The translations under genes were made by a program, and so were the position numbers. From Megachile rotundata (taxonomy: Eukaryota; Arthropoda; Insecta; Hymenoptera; Megachilidae): a stretch of DNA of 64,000 bases. The notes beneath the pieces were generated by a model that saw only the letters and a list, made by a program, of their open reading frames with translations, was not told where the DNA came from and made no database searches. Positions 28,373 to 42,900 of this stretch are shown here, in pieces (the first letter of the stretch is position 1; each line of letters begins with the position of its first letter). The DNA lies in assembly GCF_050947335.1 (NCBI RefSeq), contig NW_027473480.1:1-64000 (forward strand), read 5' to 3'.

Positions 28373-30032
28373 GATCGATAGAACGACAATTACTGTACTT
28401 ATTACTCTTATCATTATCGATCTAACTCATATTATTAGCCATATTATGCTTATATTATCGATAGAACGACAATTACTGTACTTATTACTCTTATTGTTAT
28501 CAATTTAACTCATATTATTAACCATGTTATGCTTATATGATCGATAGAACGACAATTACTTTACTTATTACTCTTATTATTATTAATCTAACTCATATTA
28601 TTAACCATATTATGCTAATATGATCGATAGAACGACAATTACTATACTTATTACTCTTATTATTATGAATCTAACTCATATTATTAACCATATTATGCAG
28701 ATATGATCGATAGAACTACAATTACTATACTCATTACTCTTATTATTATCAATCTAACTCATATTATTAGCCATATTATGCATATATGATCGATAGAACG
28801 ACAATTACTATACTTATTACACTCACTATTATTAATCTAACTCATATTATTAACCATATTATGCTAATATGATCGATAGAACGACAATTAGTATACTTAT
28901 TACTCTTATTATTATGAATCTAACTCATATTATTAACCATATTATGCAGATATGATCGATAGAACTACAATTACTATACTCATTACTCTGATTATTATCA
29001 ATCTAACTCATATTATTAGCCATATTATGCATATATGATCGATAGAACGACAATTACTATACTTATTACACTCACTATTATCAATCTAACTCATGTTATT
29101 AACCATATTATGCAGATATGATCGACAGCACGACATTTACTATACTTATTACTCTTATTATTATCAATCTAACTCATATTATTAGCCATATTGTGCTTAT
29201 ATGATCGATAGAACGACAATTACTATACTTATTACTATTATTATTATCAATCTAACTCATATTACCAGCCATATTATGCTTAAATGATCGATAGAACGAC
29301 AATTACTATACTTATTACACTTACTATTATCAATCTAACTCATATTATTAACCATGTTATGCTTATATGATCGATAGAACGACAATTACTTTACTTATTA
29401 CTCTTATTATTATTAATCTAACTCATATTATTAACCATATTATGCTAATATGATCGATAGAACGACAATTACTATACTTATTACTCTTATTATTATGAAT
29501 CTAACTCATATTATTAACCATATTATGCAGATATGATCGATAGAACTACAATTACTTTACTTATTACTTTTATTATTATTAATCTAACTCATATTATTAA
29601 CCATATTATGCTAATATGATCGATAGAACGACAATTACTATACTTATTACTCTTATTATTATGAATCCAACTCATATTACCAGCCATATTATGCTTAAAT
29701 GATCGATAGAACGACAATTACTATACTTATTACTCTTATTATTATTAATCTAACTCATATTATTAACCATATTATGCTAATATGATCGATAGAACGACAA
29801 TTACTATACTTATTACTCTTATTATTATGAATCTAACTCATATTATTAACCATATTATGCAGATACGATCGATAGAACTACAATTACTATACTTATTACT
29901 CTTATTATTATCAATCTAACTCCTATTATTAGCCATATTATGCTTATATGATCGATAGAACGACAATTACTATATTTATTACTCGTACTATTATCAATCT
30001 AACTCATATTATTGGCCATATTATGCTTATAT
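28373..30032 (+). repeat. 20-mer chimeric HOR, copy 1
   Basis: The unit is 1660 bp, exactly 20 x 83. The order is S-A2-F-B-I-J/H'-B-I'-J-K-L-E-F-B-H-M-F'-B-P-Q. The last 14 monomers equal monomers 10 to 23 of the 23-mer. The first five equal the S-to-V block start (S-A2-F-B-I). The sixth, at 28788-28870, is a hybrid joining the two. It keeps the three diagnostic changes of the unit at 26465-28372. Confidence 0.93.
28788..28870 (+). repeat. Chimeric monomer J/H' (recombination junction)
   Basis: The 5' part has TTACACTCACTATT, diagnostic of J. The 3' part has ATTAATC, AACC and tail CTAATAT, diagnostic of H' and F. The break lies around monomer positions 44-48. It is followed by the B monomer that follows H' in the 23-mer. 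Identical hybrids sit at 30860-30942 and 32517-32599, so the junction formed once and was then amplified with the unit. Confidence 0.88.
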
Positions 30033-30444
30033 GATCGATAGAACGACAATTACTGTACTTATTACTCTTATCATTATCGATCTAACTCATATTATTAGCC
30101 ATATTATGCTTATATTATCGATAGAACGACAATTACTGTACTTATTACTCTTATTGTTATCAATTTAACTCATATTAACCATGTTATGCTTATATGATCG
30201 ATAGAACGACAATTACTTTACTTATTACTCTTATTATTATTAATCTAACTCATATTATTAACCATATTATGCAGATACGATCGATAGAACTACAATTACT
30301 ATACTTATTACTCTTATTATTATCAATCTAACTCCTATTATTAGCCATATTATGCTTATATGATCGATAGAACGACAATTACTATATTTATTACTCGTAC
30401 TATTATCAATCTAACTCATATTATTGGCCATATTATGCTTATAT
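30033..30444 (+). repeat. Five-monomer mini-unit S-A2-F/B-P-Q
   Basis: The unit is 412 bp: five monomers with a three-base deletion in A2 (CATATTAACC at 30171). The third monomer (30196-30278) is a hybrid, with F features (CTTTACTT, ATTAATC) and the CAGATAC tail of the B that precedes P. It is thus a 20-mer from which 15 monomers between F and B have been removed in register. Confidence 0.9.
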
Positions 30445-32104
30445 GATCGATAGAACGACAATTACTGTACTTATTACTCTTATCATTATCGATCTAACTC
30501 ATATTATTAGCCATATTATGCTTATATTATCGATAGAACGACAATTACTGTACTTATTACTCTTATTGTTATCAATTTAACTCATATTATTAACCATGTT
30601 ATGCTTATATGATCGATAGAACGACAATTACTTTACTTATTACTCTTATTATTATTAATCTAACTCATATTATTAACCATATTATGCTAATATGATCGAT
30701 AGAACGACAATTACTATACTTATTACTCTTATTATTATGAATCTAACTCATATTATTAACCATATTATGCAGATATGATCGATAGAACTACAATTACTAT
30801 ACTCATTACTCTTATTATTATCAATCTAACTCATATTATTAGCCATATTATGCATATATGATCGATAGAACGACAATTACTATACTTATTACACTCACTA
30901 TTATTAATCTAACTCATATTATTAACCATATTATGCTAATATGATCGATAGAACGACAATTAGTATACTTATTACTCTTATTATTATGAATCTAACTCAT
31001 ATTATTAACCATATTATGCAGATATGATCGATAGAACTACAATTACTATACTCATTACTCTGATTATTATCAATCTAACTCATATTATTAGCCATATTAT
31101 GCATATATGATCGATAGAACGACAATTACTATACTTATTACACTCACTATTATCAATCTAACTCATGTTATTAACCATATTATGCAGATATGATCGACAG
31201 CACGACATTTACTATACTTATTACTCTTATTATTATCAATCTAACTCATATTATTAGCCATATTGTGCTTATATGATCGATAGAACGACAATTACTATAC
31301 TTATTACTATTATTATTATCAATCTAACTCATATTACCAGCCATATTATGCTTAAATGATCGATAGAACGACAATTACTATACTTATTACACTTACTATT
31401 ATCAATCTAACTCATATTATTAACCATGTTATGCTTATATGATCGATAGAACGACAATTACTTTACTTATTACTCTTATTATTATTAATCTAACTCATAT
31501 TATTAACCATATTATGCTAATATGATCGATAGAACGACAATTACTATACTTATTACTCTTATTATTATGAATCTAACTCATATTATTAACCATATTATGC
31601 AGATATGATCGATAGAACTACAATTACTTTACTTATTACTTTTATTATTATTAATCTAACTCATATTATTAACCATATTATGCTAATATGATCGATAGAA
31701 CGACAATTACTATACTTATTACTCTTATTATTATGAATCCAACTCATATTACCAGCCATATTATGCTTAAATGATCGATAGAACGACAATTACTATACTT
31801 ATTACTCTTATTATTATTAATCTAACTCATATTATTAACCATATTATGCTAATATGATCGATAGAACGACAATTACTATACTTATTACTCTTATTATTAT
31901 GAATCTAACTCATATTATTAACCATATTATGCAGATACGATCGATAGAACTACAATTACTATACTTATTACTCTTATTATTATCAATCTAACTCCTATTA
32001 TTAGCCATATTATGCTTATATGATCGATAGAACGACAATTACTATATTTATTACTCGTACTATTATCAATCTAACTCATATTATTGGCCATATTATGCTT
32101 ATAT
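30445..32104 (+). repeat. 20-mer chimeric HOR, copy 2
   Basis: The unit is 1660 bp with the same class order as 28373-30032, including the J/H' hybrid at 30860-30942 and ATTAGTATAC (G at 30963). A2 has full length here. No additional rearrangement is visible. Confidence 0.92.
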
Positions 32105-33761
32105 GATCGATAGAACGACAATTACTGTACTTATTACTCTTATCATTATCGATCTAACTCATATTATTAGCCATATTATGCTTATATTATCGATAGAACG
32201 ACAATTACTGTACTTATTACTCTTATTGTTATCAATTTAACTCATATTAACCATGTTATGCTTATATGATCGATAGAACGACAATTACTTTACTTATTAC
32301 TCTTATTATTATTAATCTAACTCATATTATTAACCATATTATGCTAATATGATCGATAGAACGACAATTACTATACTTATTACTCTTATTATTATGAATC
32401 TAACTCATATTATTAACCATATTATGCAGATATGATCGATAGAACTACAATTACTATACTCATTACTCTTATTATTATCAATCTAACTCATATTATTAGC
32501 CATATTATGCATATATGATCGATAGAACGACAATTACTATACTTATTACACTCACTATTATTAATCTAACTCATATTATTAACCATATTATGCTAATATG
32601 ATCGATAGAACGACAATTAGTATACTTATTACTCTTATTATTATGAATCTAACTCATATTATTAACCATATTATGCAGATATGATCGATAGAACTACAAT
32701 TACTATACTCATTACTCTGATTATTATCAATCTAACTCATATTATTAGCCATATTATGCATATATGATCGATAGAACGACAATTACTATACTTATTACAC
32801 TCACTATTATCAATCTAACTCATGTTATTAACCATATTATGCAGATATGATCGACAGCACGACATTTACTATACTTATTACTCTTATTATTATCAATCTA
32901 ACTCATATTATTAGCCATATTGTGCTTATATGATCGATAGAACGACAATTACTATACTTATTACTATTATTATTATCAATCTAACTCATATTACCAGCCA
33001 TATTATGCTTAAATGATCGATAGAACGACAATTACTATACTTATTACACTTACTATTATCAATCTAACTCATATTATTAACCATGTTATGCTTATATGAT
33101 CGATAGAACGACAATTACTTTACTTATTACTCTTATTATTATTAATCTAACTCATATTATTAACCATATTATGCTAATATGATCGATAGAACGACAATTA
33201 CTATACTTATTACTCTTATTATTATGAATCTAACTCATATTATTAACCATATTATGCAGATATGATCGATAGAACTACAATTACTTTACTTATTACTTTT
33301 ATTATTATTAATCTAACTCATATTATTAACCATATTATGCTAATATGATCGATAGAACGACAATTACTATACTTATTACTCTTATTATTATGAATCCAAC
33401 TCATATTACCAGCCATATTATGCTTAAATGATCGATAGAACGACAATTACTATACTTATTACTCTTATTATTATTAATCTAACTCATATTATTAACCATA
33501 TTATGCTAATATGATCGATAGAACGACAATTACTATACTTATTACTCTTATTATTATGAATCTAACTCATATTATTAACCATATTATGCAGATACGATCG
33601 ATAGAACTACAATTACTATACTTATTACTCTTATTATTATCAATCTAACTCCTATTATTAGCCATATTATGCTTATATGATCGATAGAACGACAATTACT
33701 ATATTTATTACTCGTACTATTATCAATCTAACTCATATTATTGGCCATATTATGCTTATAT
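32105..33761 (+). repeat. 20-mer chimeric HOR, copy 3 with three-base deletion
   Basis: The unit is 1657 bp (20 x 83 minus 3). The A2 monomer has the same CATATTAACC deletion (32243) seen in the five-monomer unit at 30171, so those two are linked by descent. The J/H' hybrid is at 32517-32599 and the diagnostic G at 32620. Confidence 0.92.
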
Positions 33762-35337
33762 GATCGATAGAACGACAATTACTGTACTTATTACTCTTAT
33801 CATTATCGATCTAACTCATATTATTAGCCATATTATGCTTATATTATCGATAGAACGACAATTACTGTACTTATTACTCTTATTGTTATCAATTTAACTC
33901 ATATTATTAACCATGTTATGCTTATATGATCGATAGAACGACAATTACTTTACTTATTACTCTTATTATTATTAATCTAACTCATATTATTAACCATATT
34001 ATGCTAATATGATCGATAGAACGACAATTACTATACTTATTACTCTTATTATTATGAATCTAACTCATATTATTAACCATATTATGCAGATATGATCGAT
34101 AGAACTACAATTACTATACTCATTACTCTTATTATTATCAATCTAACTCATATTATTAGCCATATTATGCATATATGATCGATAGAACGACAATTACTAT
34201 ACTTATTACACTCACTATTATCAATCTAACTCATGTTATTAACCATATTATGCAGATATGATCGACAGCACGACATTTACTATACTTATTACTCTTATTA
34301 TTATCAATCTAACTCATATTATTAGCCATATTGTGCTTATATGATCGATAGAACGACAATTACTATACTTATTACTATTATTATTATCAATTTAACTCAT
34401 ATTATTAGCCATATTATGCTTATATGATCGATAGAACGACAATTACTATACTTATTACTCTTATTATTATGAATCTAACTCATATTATTAACCATATTAT
34501 GCAGATATGATCGATAGAACTACAATTGCTATACTCATTACTCTTATTATTATCATCTAACTCATATTATTAGCCATATTATGCTTATATGATCGATAGA
34601 ACGACAATTACTACACTTATTACTCTTATTATTATCAATCTAACTCATATTACCAGCCATATTATGCTTAAATGATCGATAGAACGACAATTACTATACT
34701 TATTACACTTACTATTATCAATCTAACTCATATTATTAACCATGTTATGCTTATATGATCGATAGAACGACAATTACTTTACTTATTACTCTTATTATTA
34801 TTAATCTAACTCATATTATTAACCATATTATGCTAATATGATCGATAGAACGACAATTACTATACTTATTACTCTTATTATTATGAATCTAACTCCTATT
34901 ATTAACCATATTATGCAGATATGATCGATAGAACTACAATTACTTCACTTATTACTCTTATTATTATTAATCTAACTCATATTATTAACCATATTATGCT
35001 AATATGATCGATAGAACGACAATTACTATACTTATTACTCTTATTATTATGAATCTAACTCATATTATTAACCATATTATGCTAATATGATCGATAGAAC
35101 GACAATTACTATACTTATTACTCTTATTATTATGAATCTAACTCATATTATTAACCATATTATGCAGATACGATCGATAGAACTACAATTACTATACTTA
35201 TTACTCTTATTATTATCAATCTAACTCCTATTATTAGCCATATTATGCTTATATGATCGATAGAACGACAATTACTATATTTATTACTCGTACTATTATC
35301 AATCTAACTCATATTATTGGCCATATTATGCTTATAT
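33762..35337 (+). repeat. 19-mer HOR with an L2/A hybrid
   Basis: The unit is 1576 bp (19 x 83 minus 1). The order is S-A2-F-B-I-J-K-L2/A-B-C'-D-E-F-G-H'-B-B-P-Q. The eighth monomer (34343-34425) has TTACTATTATT of L2 and CAATTTAAC of A, and it is followed by the B-C' that follow A in the 23-mer. Near the end, one B-type monomer has tail CTAATAT and is followed by a second B, replacing the longer run between H' and P. The C' deletion is at 34554. Confidence 0.9.
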
Positions 35338-36664
35338 GATCGATAGAACGACAATTACTGTACTTATTACTCTTATCATTATCGATCTAACTCATATTAT
35401 TAGCCATATTATGCTTATATTATCGATAGAACGACAATTACTGTACTTATTACTCTTATTGTTATCAATTTAACTCATATTATTAACCATGTTATGCTTA
35501 TATGATCGATAGAACGACAATTACTTTACTTATTACTCTTATTATTATTAATCTAACTCATATTATTAACCATATTATGCTAATATGATCGATAGAACGA
35601 CAATTACTATACTTATTACTCTTATTATTATGAATCTAACTCATATTATTAACCATATTATGCAGATATGATCGATAGAACTACAATTACTATACTCATT
35701 ACTCTTATTATTATCAATCTAACTCATATTACTAGCCATATTATGCTTAAATGATCGATAGAACGACAATTACTACACTTATTACACTTACTATTATCAA
35801 TCTAACTCAAATTATTAGGCATATTATGCACATATGATCGATAGAACTACAATTGCTATACTCATTACTCTTATTATTATCATCTAACTCATATTATTAG
35901 CCATATTATGCTTATATGATCGATAGAACGACAATTACTACACTTATTACTCTTATTATTATCAATCTAACTCATATTACCAGCCATATTATGCTTAAAT
36001 GATCGATAGAACGACAATTACTATACTTATTACACTTACTATTATCAATCTAACTCATATTATTAACCATGTTATGCTTATATGATCGATAGAACGACAA
36101 TTACTTTACTTATTACTCTTATTATTATTAATCTAACTCATATTATTAACCATATTATGCTAATATGATCGATAGAACGACAATTACTATACTTATTACT
36201 CTTATTATTATGAATCTAACTCCTATTATTAACCATATTATGCAGATATGATCGATAGAACTACAATTACTTCACTTATTACTCTTATTATTATTAATCT
36301 AACTCATATTATTAACCATATTATGCTAATATGATCGATAGAACGACAATTACTATACTTATTACTCTTATTATTATGAATCTAACTCATATTATTAACC
36401 ATATTATGCTAATATGATCGATAGAACGACAATTACTATACTTATTACTCTTATTATTATGAATCTAACTCATATTATTAACCATATTATGCAGATACGA
36501 TCGATAGAACTACAATTACTATACTTATTACTCTTATTATTATCAATCTAACTCCTATTATTAGCCATATTATGCTTATATGATCGATAGAACGACAATT
36601 ACTATATTTATTACTCGTACTATTATCAATCTAACTCATATTATTGGCCATATTATGCTTATAT
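35338..36664 (+). repeat. 16-mer HOR with the T-U pair
   Basis: The unit is 1327 bp (16 x 83 minus 1). The order is S-A2-F-B-T-U-C'-D-E-F-G-H'-B-B-P-Q. The T-U pair is new here. U has CAAATTATTAGGC and tail CACATAT. A relative of U with AGCC instead of AGGC is found at about 2144 and 21572, so the pair was probably brought in from the leader block and then changed. Confidence 0.9.
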
Positions 36665-39600
36665 GATCGATAGAACGACAATTACTGTACTTATTACTCT
36701 TATCATTATCGATCTAACTCATATTATTAGCCATATTATGCTTATATTATCGATAGAACGACAATTACTGTACTTATTACTCTTATTGTTATCAATTTAA
36801 CTCATATTATTAACCATGTTATGCTTATATGATCGATAGAACGACAATTACTTTACTTATTACTCTTATTATTATTAATCTAACTCATATTATTAACCAT
36901 ATTATGCTAATATGATCGATAGAACGACAATTACTATACTTATTACTCTTATTATTATGAATCTAACTCATATTATTAACCATATTATGCAGATATGATC
37001 GATAGAACTACAATTACTATACTCATTACTCTTATTATTATCAATCTAACTCATATTACTAGCCATATTATGCTTAAATGATCGATAGAACGACAATTAC
37101 TACACTTATTACACTTACTATTATCAATCTAACTCAAATTATTAGGCATATTATGCACATATGATCGATAGAACTACAATTGCCATACTCATTACTCTTA
37201 TTATTATCAATCTAACTCATATTATTAGCCATATTATGCTTATATGATCGATAGAACGACAATTACTACACTTATTACTCTTATTATTATCAATCTAACT
37301 CATATTACCAGCCATATTATGCTTAAATGATCGATAGAACGACAATTACTATACTTATTACACTTACTATTATCAATCTAACTCATATTATTAACCATGT
37401 TATGCTTATATGATCGATAGAACGACAATTACTTTACTTATTACTCTTATTATTATTAATCTAACTCATATTATTAACCATATTATGCTAATATGATCGA
37501 TAGAACGACAATTACTATACTTATTACTCTTATTATTATGAATCTAACTCCTATTATTAACCATATTATGCAGATATGATCGATAGAACTACAATTACTT
37601 TACTTATTACTCTTATTATTATTAATCTAACTCATATTATTAACCATATTATGCTAATATGATCGATAGAACGACAATTACTATACTTATTACTCTTATT
37701 ATTATGAATCTAACTCATATTATTAACCATATTATGCAGATATGATCGATAGAACTACAATTACTATACTCATTACTCTTATTATTATCAATCTAACTCA
37801 TATTATTAGCCATATTATGCATATATGATCGATGGAACGATAATTACTATACTTATTACACTCACTATTATCAATCTAACTCATGTTATTAACCATATTA
37901 TGCAGATATGATCGACAGCACGACATTTACTATACTTATTACTCTTATTATTATCAATCTAACTCATATTATTAGCCATATTGTGCTTATATGATCGATA
38001 GAACGACAATTACTATACTTATTACTATCATTATTATCAATCTAACTCATATTACCAGCCATATTATGCTTAAATGATCGATAGAACGACAATTACTATA
38101 CTTATTACACTTACTATTATCAATCTAACTCATATTATTAACCATGTTATGCTTATATGATCGATAGAACGACAATTACTGTACTTATTACTCTTATCAT
38201 TATCGATCTAACTCATATTATTAGCCATATTATGCTTATATTATCGATAGAACGACAATTACTGTACTTATTACTCTTATTGTTATCAATTTAACTCATA
38301 TTATTAACCATGTTATGCTTATATGATCGATAGAACGACAATTACTTTACTTATTACTCTTATTATTATTAATCTAACTCATATTATTAACCATATTATG
38401 CTAATATGATCGATAGAACGACAATTACTATACTTATTACTCTTATTATTATGAATCTAACTCATATTATTAACCATATTATGCAGATATGATCGATAGA
38501 ACTACAATTACTATACTCATTACTCTTATTATTATCAATCTAACTCATATTATTAGCCATATTATGCATATATGATCGATAGAACGACAATTACTATACT
38601 TATTACACTCACTATTATCAATCTAACTCATGTTATTAACCATATTATGCAGATATGATCGACAGCACGACATTTACTATACTTATTACTCTTATTATTA
38701 TCAATCTAACTCATATTATTAGCCATATTGTGCTTATATGATCGATAGAACGACAATTACTATACTTATTACTATTATTATTATCAATCTAACTCATATT
38801 ATTAGCCATATTATGCATATATGATCGATAGAACGACAATTACTGTACTTATTACTCTTATCATTATCGATCTAACTCATATTATTAGCCATATTATGCT
38901 TATATTATCGATAGAACGACAATTACTGTACTTATTACTGTTATTATTATCAATTTAACTCATATTATTAGCCATATTATGCTTATATGATCGATAGAAC
39001 GACAATTACTATACTTATTACTCTTATTATTATGAATCTAACTCATATTATTAACCATATTATGCAGATATGATCGATAGAACTACAATTGCTATACTCA
39101 TTACTCTTATTATTATCATCTAACTCATATTATTAGCCATATTATGCTTATATGATCGATAGAACGACAATTACTACACTTATTACTCTTATTATTATCA
39201 ATCTAACTCATATTACCAGCCATATTATGCTTAAATGATCGATAGAACGACAATTACTATACTTATTACACTTACTATTATCAATCTAACTCATATTATT
39301 AACCATGTTATGCTTATATGATCGATAGAACGACAATTACTTTACTTATTACTCTTATTATTATTAATCTAACTCATATTATTAACCATATTATGCTAAT
39401 ATGATCGATAGATCGACAATTACTATACTTATTACTCTTATTATTATGAATCTAACTCCTATTATTAACCATATTATGCAGATATGATCGATAGAACTAC
39501 AATTACTTCACTTATTACTCTTATTATTATTAATCTAACTCATATTATTAACCATATTATGCTAATATGATCGATAGAACGACAATTACTATACTTATTA

Positions 39601-39900
39601 CTCTTATTATTATGAATCTAACTCATATTATTAACCATATTATGCTAATATGATCGATAGAACGACAATTACTATACTTATTACTCTTATTATTATGAAT
39701 CTAACTCATATTATTAACCATATTATGCAGATACGATCGATAGAACTACAATTACTATACTTATTACTCTTATTATTATCAATCTAACTCCTATTATTAG
39801 CCATATTATGCTTATATGATCGATAGAACGACAATTACTATATTTATTACTCGTACTATTATCAATCTAACTCATATTATTGGCCATATTATGCTTATAT
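36665..39900 (+). repeat. 39-mer HOR (composite)
   Basis: The unit is 3236 bp (39 x 83 minus 1). The order is S-A2-F-B-T-U-C-D-E-F-G-H-B-I-J-K-L-E, then S-A2-F-B-I-J-K-L2-S-A-B-C'-D-E-F-G-H'-B-B-P-Q. The second half resembles the 19-mer, but has L2-S-A in full where the 19-mer has one L2/A hybrid. This unit may therefore hold the form from which the 19-mer was shortened by two monomers. The C' deletion is at 39117. GCCATAC at 37183 is a private change. Confidence 0.9.
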
Positions 39901-42900
39901 GATCGATAGAACGACAATTACTGTACTTATTACTCTTATCATTATCGATCTAACTCATATTATTAGCCATATTATGCTTATATTATCGATAGAACGACAA
40001 TTACTGTACTTATTACTCTTATTGTTATCAATTTAACTCATATTATTAACCATGTTATGCTTATATGATCGATAGAACGACAATTACTTTACTTATTACT
40101 CTTATTATTATTAATCTAACTCATATTATTAACCATATTATGCTAATATGATCGATAGAACGACAATTACTATACTTATTACTCTTATTATTATGAATCT
40201 AACTCATATTATTAACCATATTATGCAGATATGATCGATAGAACTACAATTACTATACTCATTACTCTTATTATTATCAATCTAACTCATATTACTAGCC
40301 ATATTATGCTTAAATGATCGATAGAACGACAATTACTACACTTATTACACTTACTATTATCAATCTAACTCAAATTATTAGGCATATTATGCACATATGA
40401 TCGATAGAACTACAATTGCTATACTCATTACTCTTATTATTATCAATCTAACTCATATTATTAGCCATATTATGCTTATATGATCGATAGAACGACAATT
40501 ACTACACTTATTACTCTTATTATTATCAATCTAACTCATATTACCAGCCATATTATGCTTAAATGATCGATAGAACGACAATTACTATACTTATTACACT
40601 TACTATTATCAATCTAACTCATATTATTAACCATGTTATGCTTATATGATCGATAGAACGACAATTACTTTACTTATTACTCTTATTATTATTAATCTAA
40701 CTCATATTATTAACCATATTATGCTAATATGATCGATAGAACGACAATTACTATACTTATTACTCTTATTATTATGAATCTAACTCCTATTATTAACCAT
40801 ATTATGCAGATATGATCGATAGAACTACAATTACTTTACTTATTACTCTTATTATTATTAATCTAACTCATATTATTAACCATATTATGCTAATATGATC
40901 GATAGAACGACAATTACTATACTTATTACTCTTATTATTATGAATCTAACTCATATTATTAACCATATTATGCAGATATGATCGATAGAACTACAATTAC
41001 TATACTCATTACTCTTATTATTATCAATCTAACTCATATTATTAGCCATATTATGCATATATGATCGATGGAACGATAATTACTATACTTATTACACTCA
41101 CTATTATCAATCTAACTCATGTTATTAACCATATTATGCAGATATGATCGACAGCACGACATTTACTATACTTATTACTCTTATTATTATCAATCTAACT
41201 CATATTATTAGCCATATTGTGCTTATATGATCGATAGAACGACAATTACTATACTTATTACTATCATTATTATCAATCTAACTCATATTACCAGCCATAT
41301 TATGCTTAAATGATCGATAGAACGACAATTACTATACTTATTACACTTACTATTATCAATCTAACTCATATTATTAACCATGTTATGCTTATATGATCGA
41401 TAGAACGACAATTACTTTACTTATTACTCTTATTATTATTAATCTAACTCATATTATTAACCATATTATGCTAATATGATCGATAGAACGACAATTACTA
41501 TACTTATTACTCTTATTATTATGAATCTAACTCATATTATTAACCATATTATGCAGATATGATCGATAGAACTACAATTACTTTACTTATTACTTTTATT
41601 ATTATTAATCTAACTCATATTATTAACCATATTATGCTAATATGATCGATAGAACGACAATTACTATACTTATTACTCTTATTATTATGAATCTAACTCA
41701 TATTACCAGCCATATTATGCTTAAATGATCGATAGAACGACAATTACTATACTTATTACTCTTATTATTATTAATCTAACTCATATTATTAACCATATTA
41801 TGCTAATATGATCGATAGAACGACAATTACTATACTTATTACTCTTATTATTATGAATCTAACTCATATTATTAACCATATTATGCAGATATGATCGATA
41901 GAACTACAATTACTATACTCATTACTCTTATTATTATCAATCTAACTCATATTACTAGCCATATTATGCTTAAATGATCGATAGAACGACAATTACTACA
42001 CTTATTACACTTACTATTATCAATCTAACTCAAATTATTAGGCATATTATGCACATATGATCGATAGAACTACAATTGCTATACTCATTACTCTTATTAT
42101 TATCAATCTAACTCATATTATTAGCCATATTATGCTTATATGATCGATAGAACGACAATTACTACACTTATTACTCTTATTATTATCAATCTAACTCATA
42201 TTACCAGCCATATTATGCTTAAATGATCGATAGAACGACAATTACTATACTTATTACACTTACTATTATCAATCTAACTCATATTATTAACCATGTTATG
42301 CTAATATGATCGATAGAACGACAATTACTATACTTATTACTCTTATTATTATGAATCTAACTCATATTATTAACCATATTATGCAGATATGATCGATAGA
42401 ACTACAATTACTATACTCATTACTCTTATTATTATCAATCTAACTCATATTACTAGCCATATTATGCTTAAATGATCGATAGAACGACAATTACTACACT
42501 TATTACACTTACTATTATCAATCTAACTCAAATTATTAGGCATATTATGCACATATGATCGATAGAACTACAATTGCTATACTCATTACTCTTATTATTA
42601 TCAATCTAACTCATATTATTAGCCATATTATGCTTATATGATCGATAGAACGACAATTACTACACTTATTACTCTTATTATTATCAATCTAACTCATATT
42701 ACCAGCCATATTATGCTTAAATGATCGATAGAACGACAATTACTATACTTATTACACTTACTATTATCAATCTAACTCATATTATTAACCATGTTATGCT
42801 TATATGATCGATAGAACGACAATTACTTTACTTATTACTCTTATTATTATTAATCTAACTCATATTATTAACCATATTATGCTAATATGATCGATAGAAC

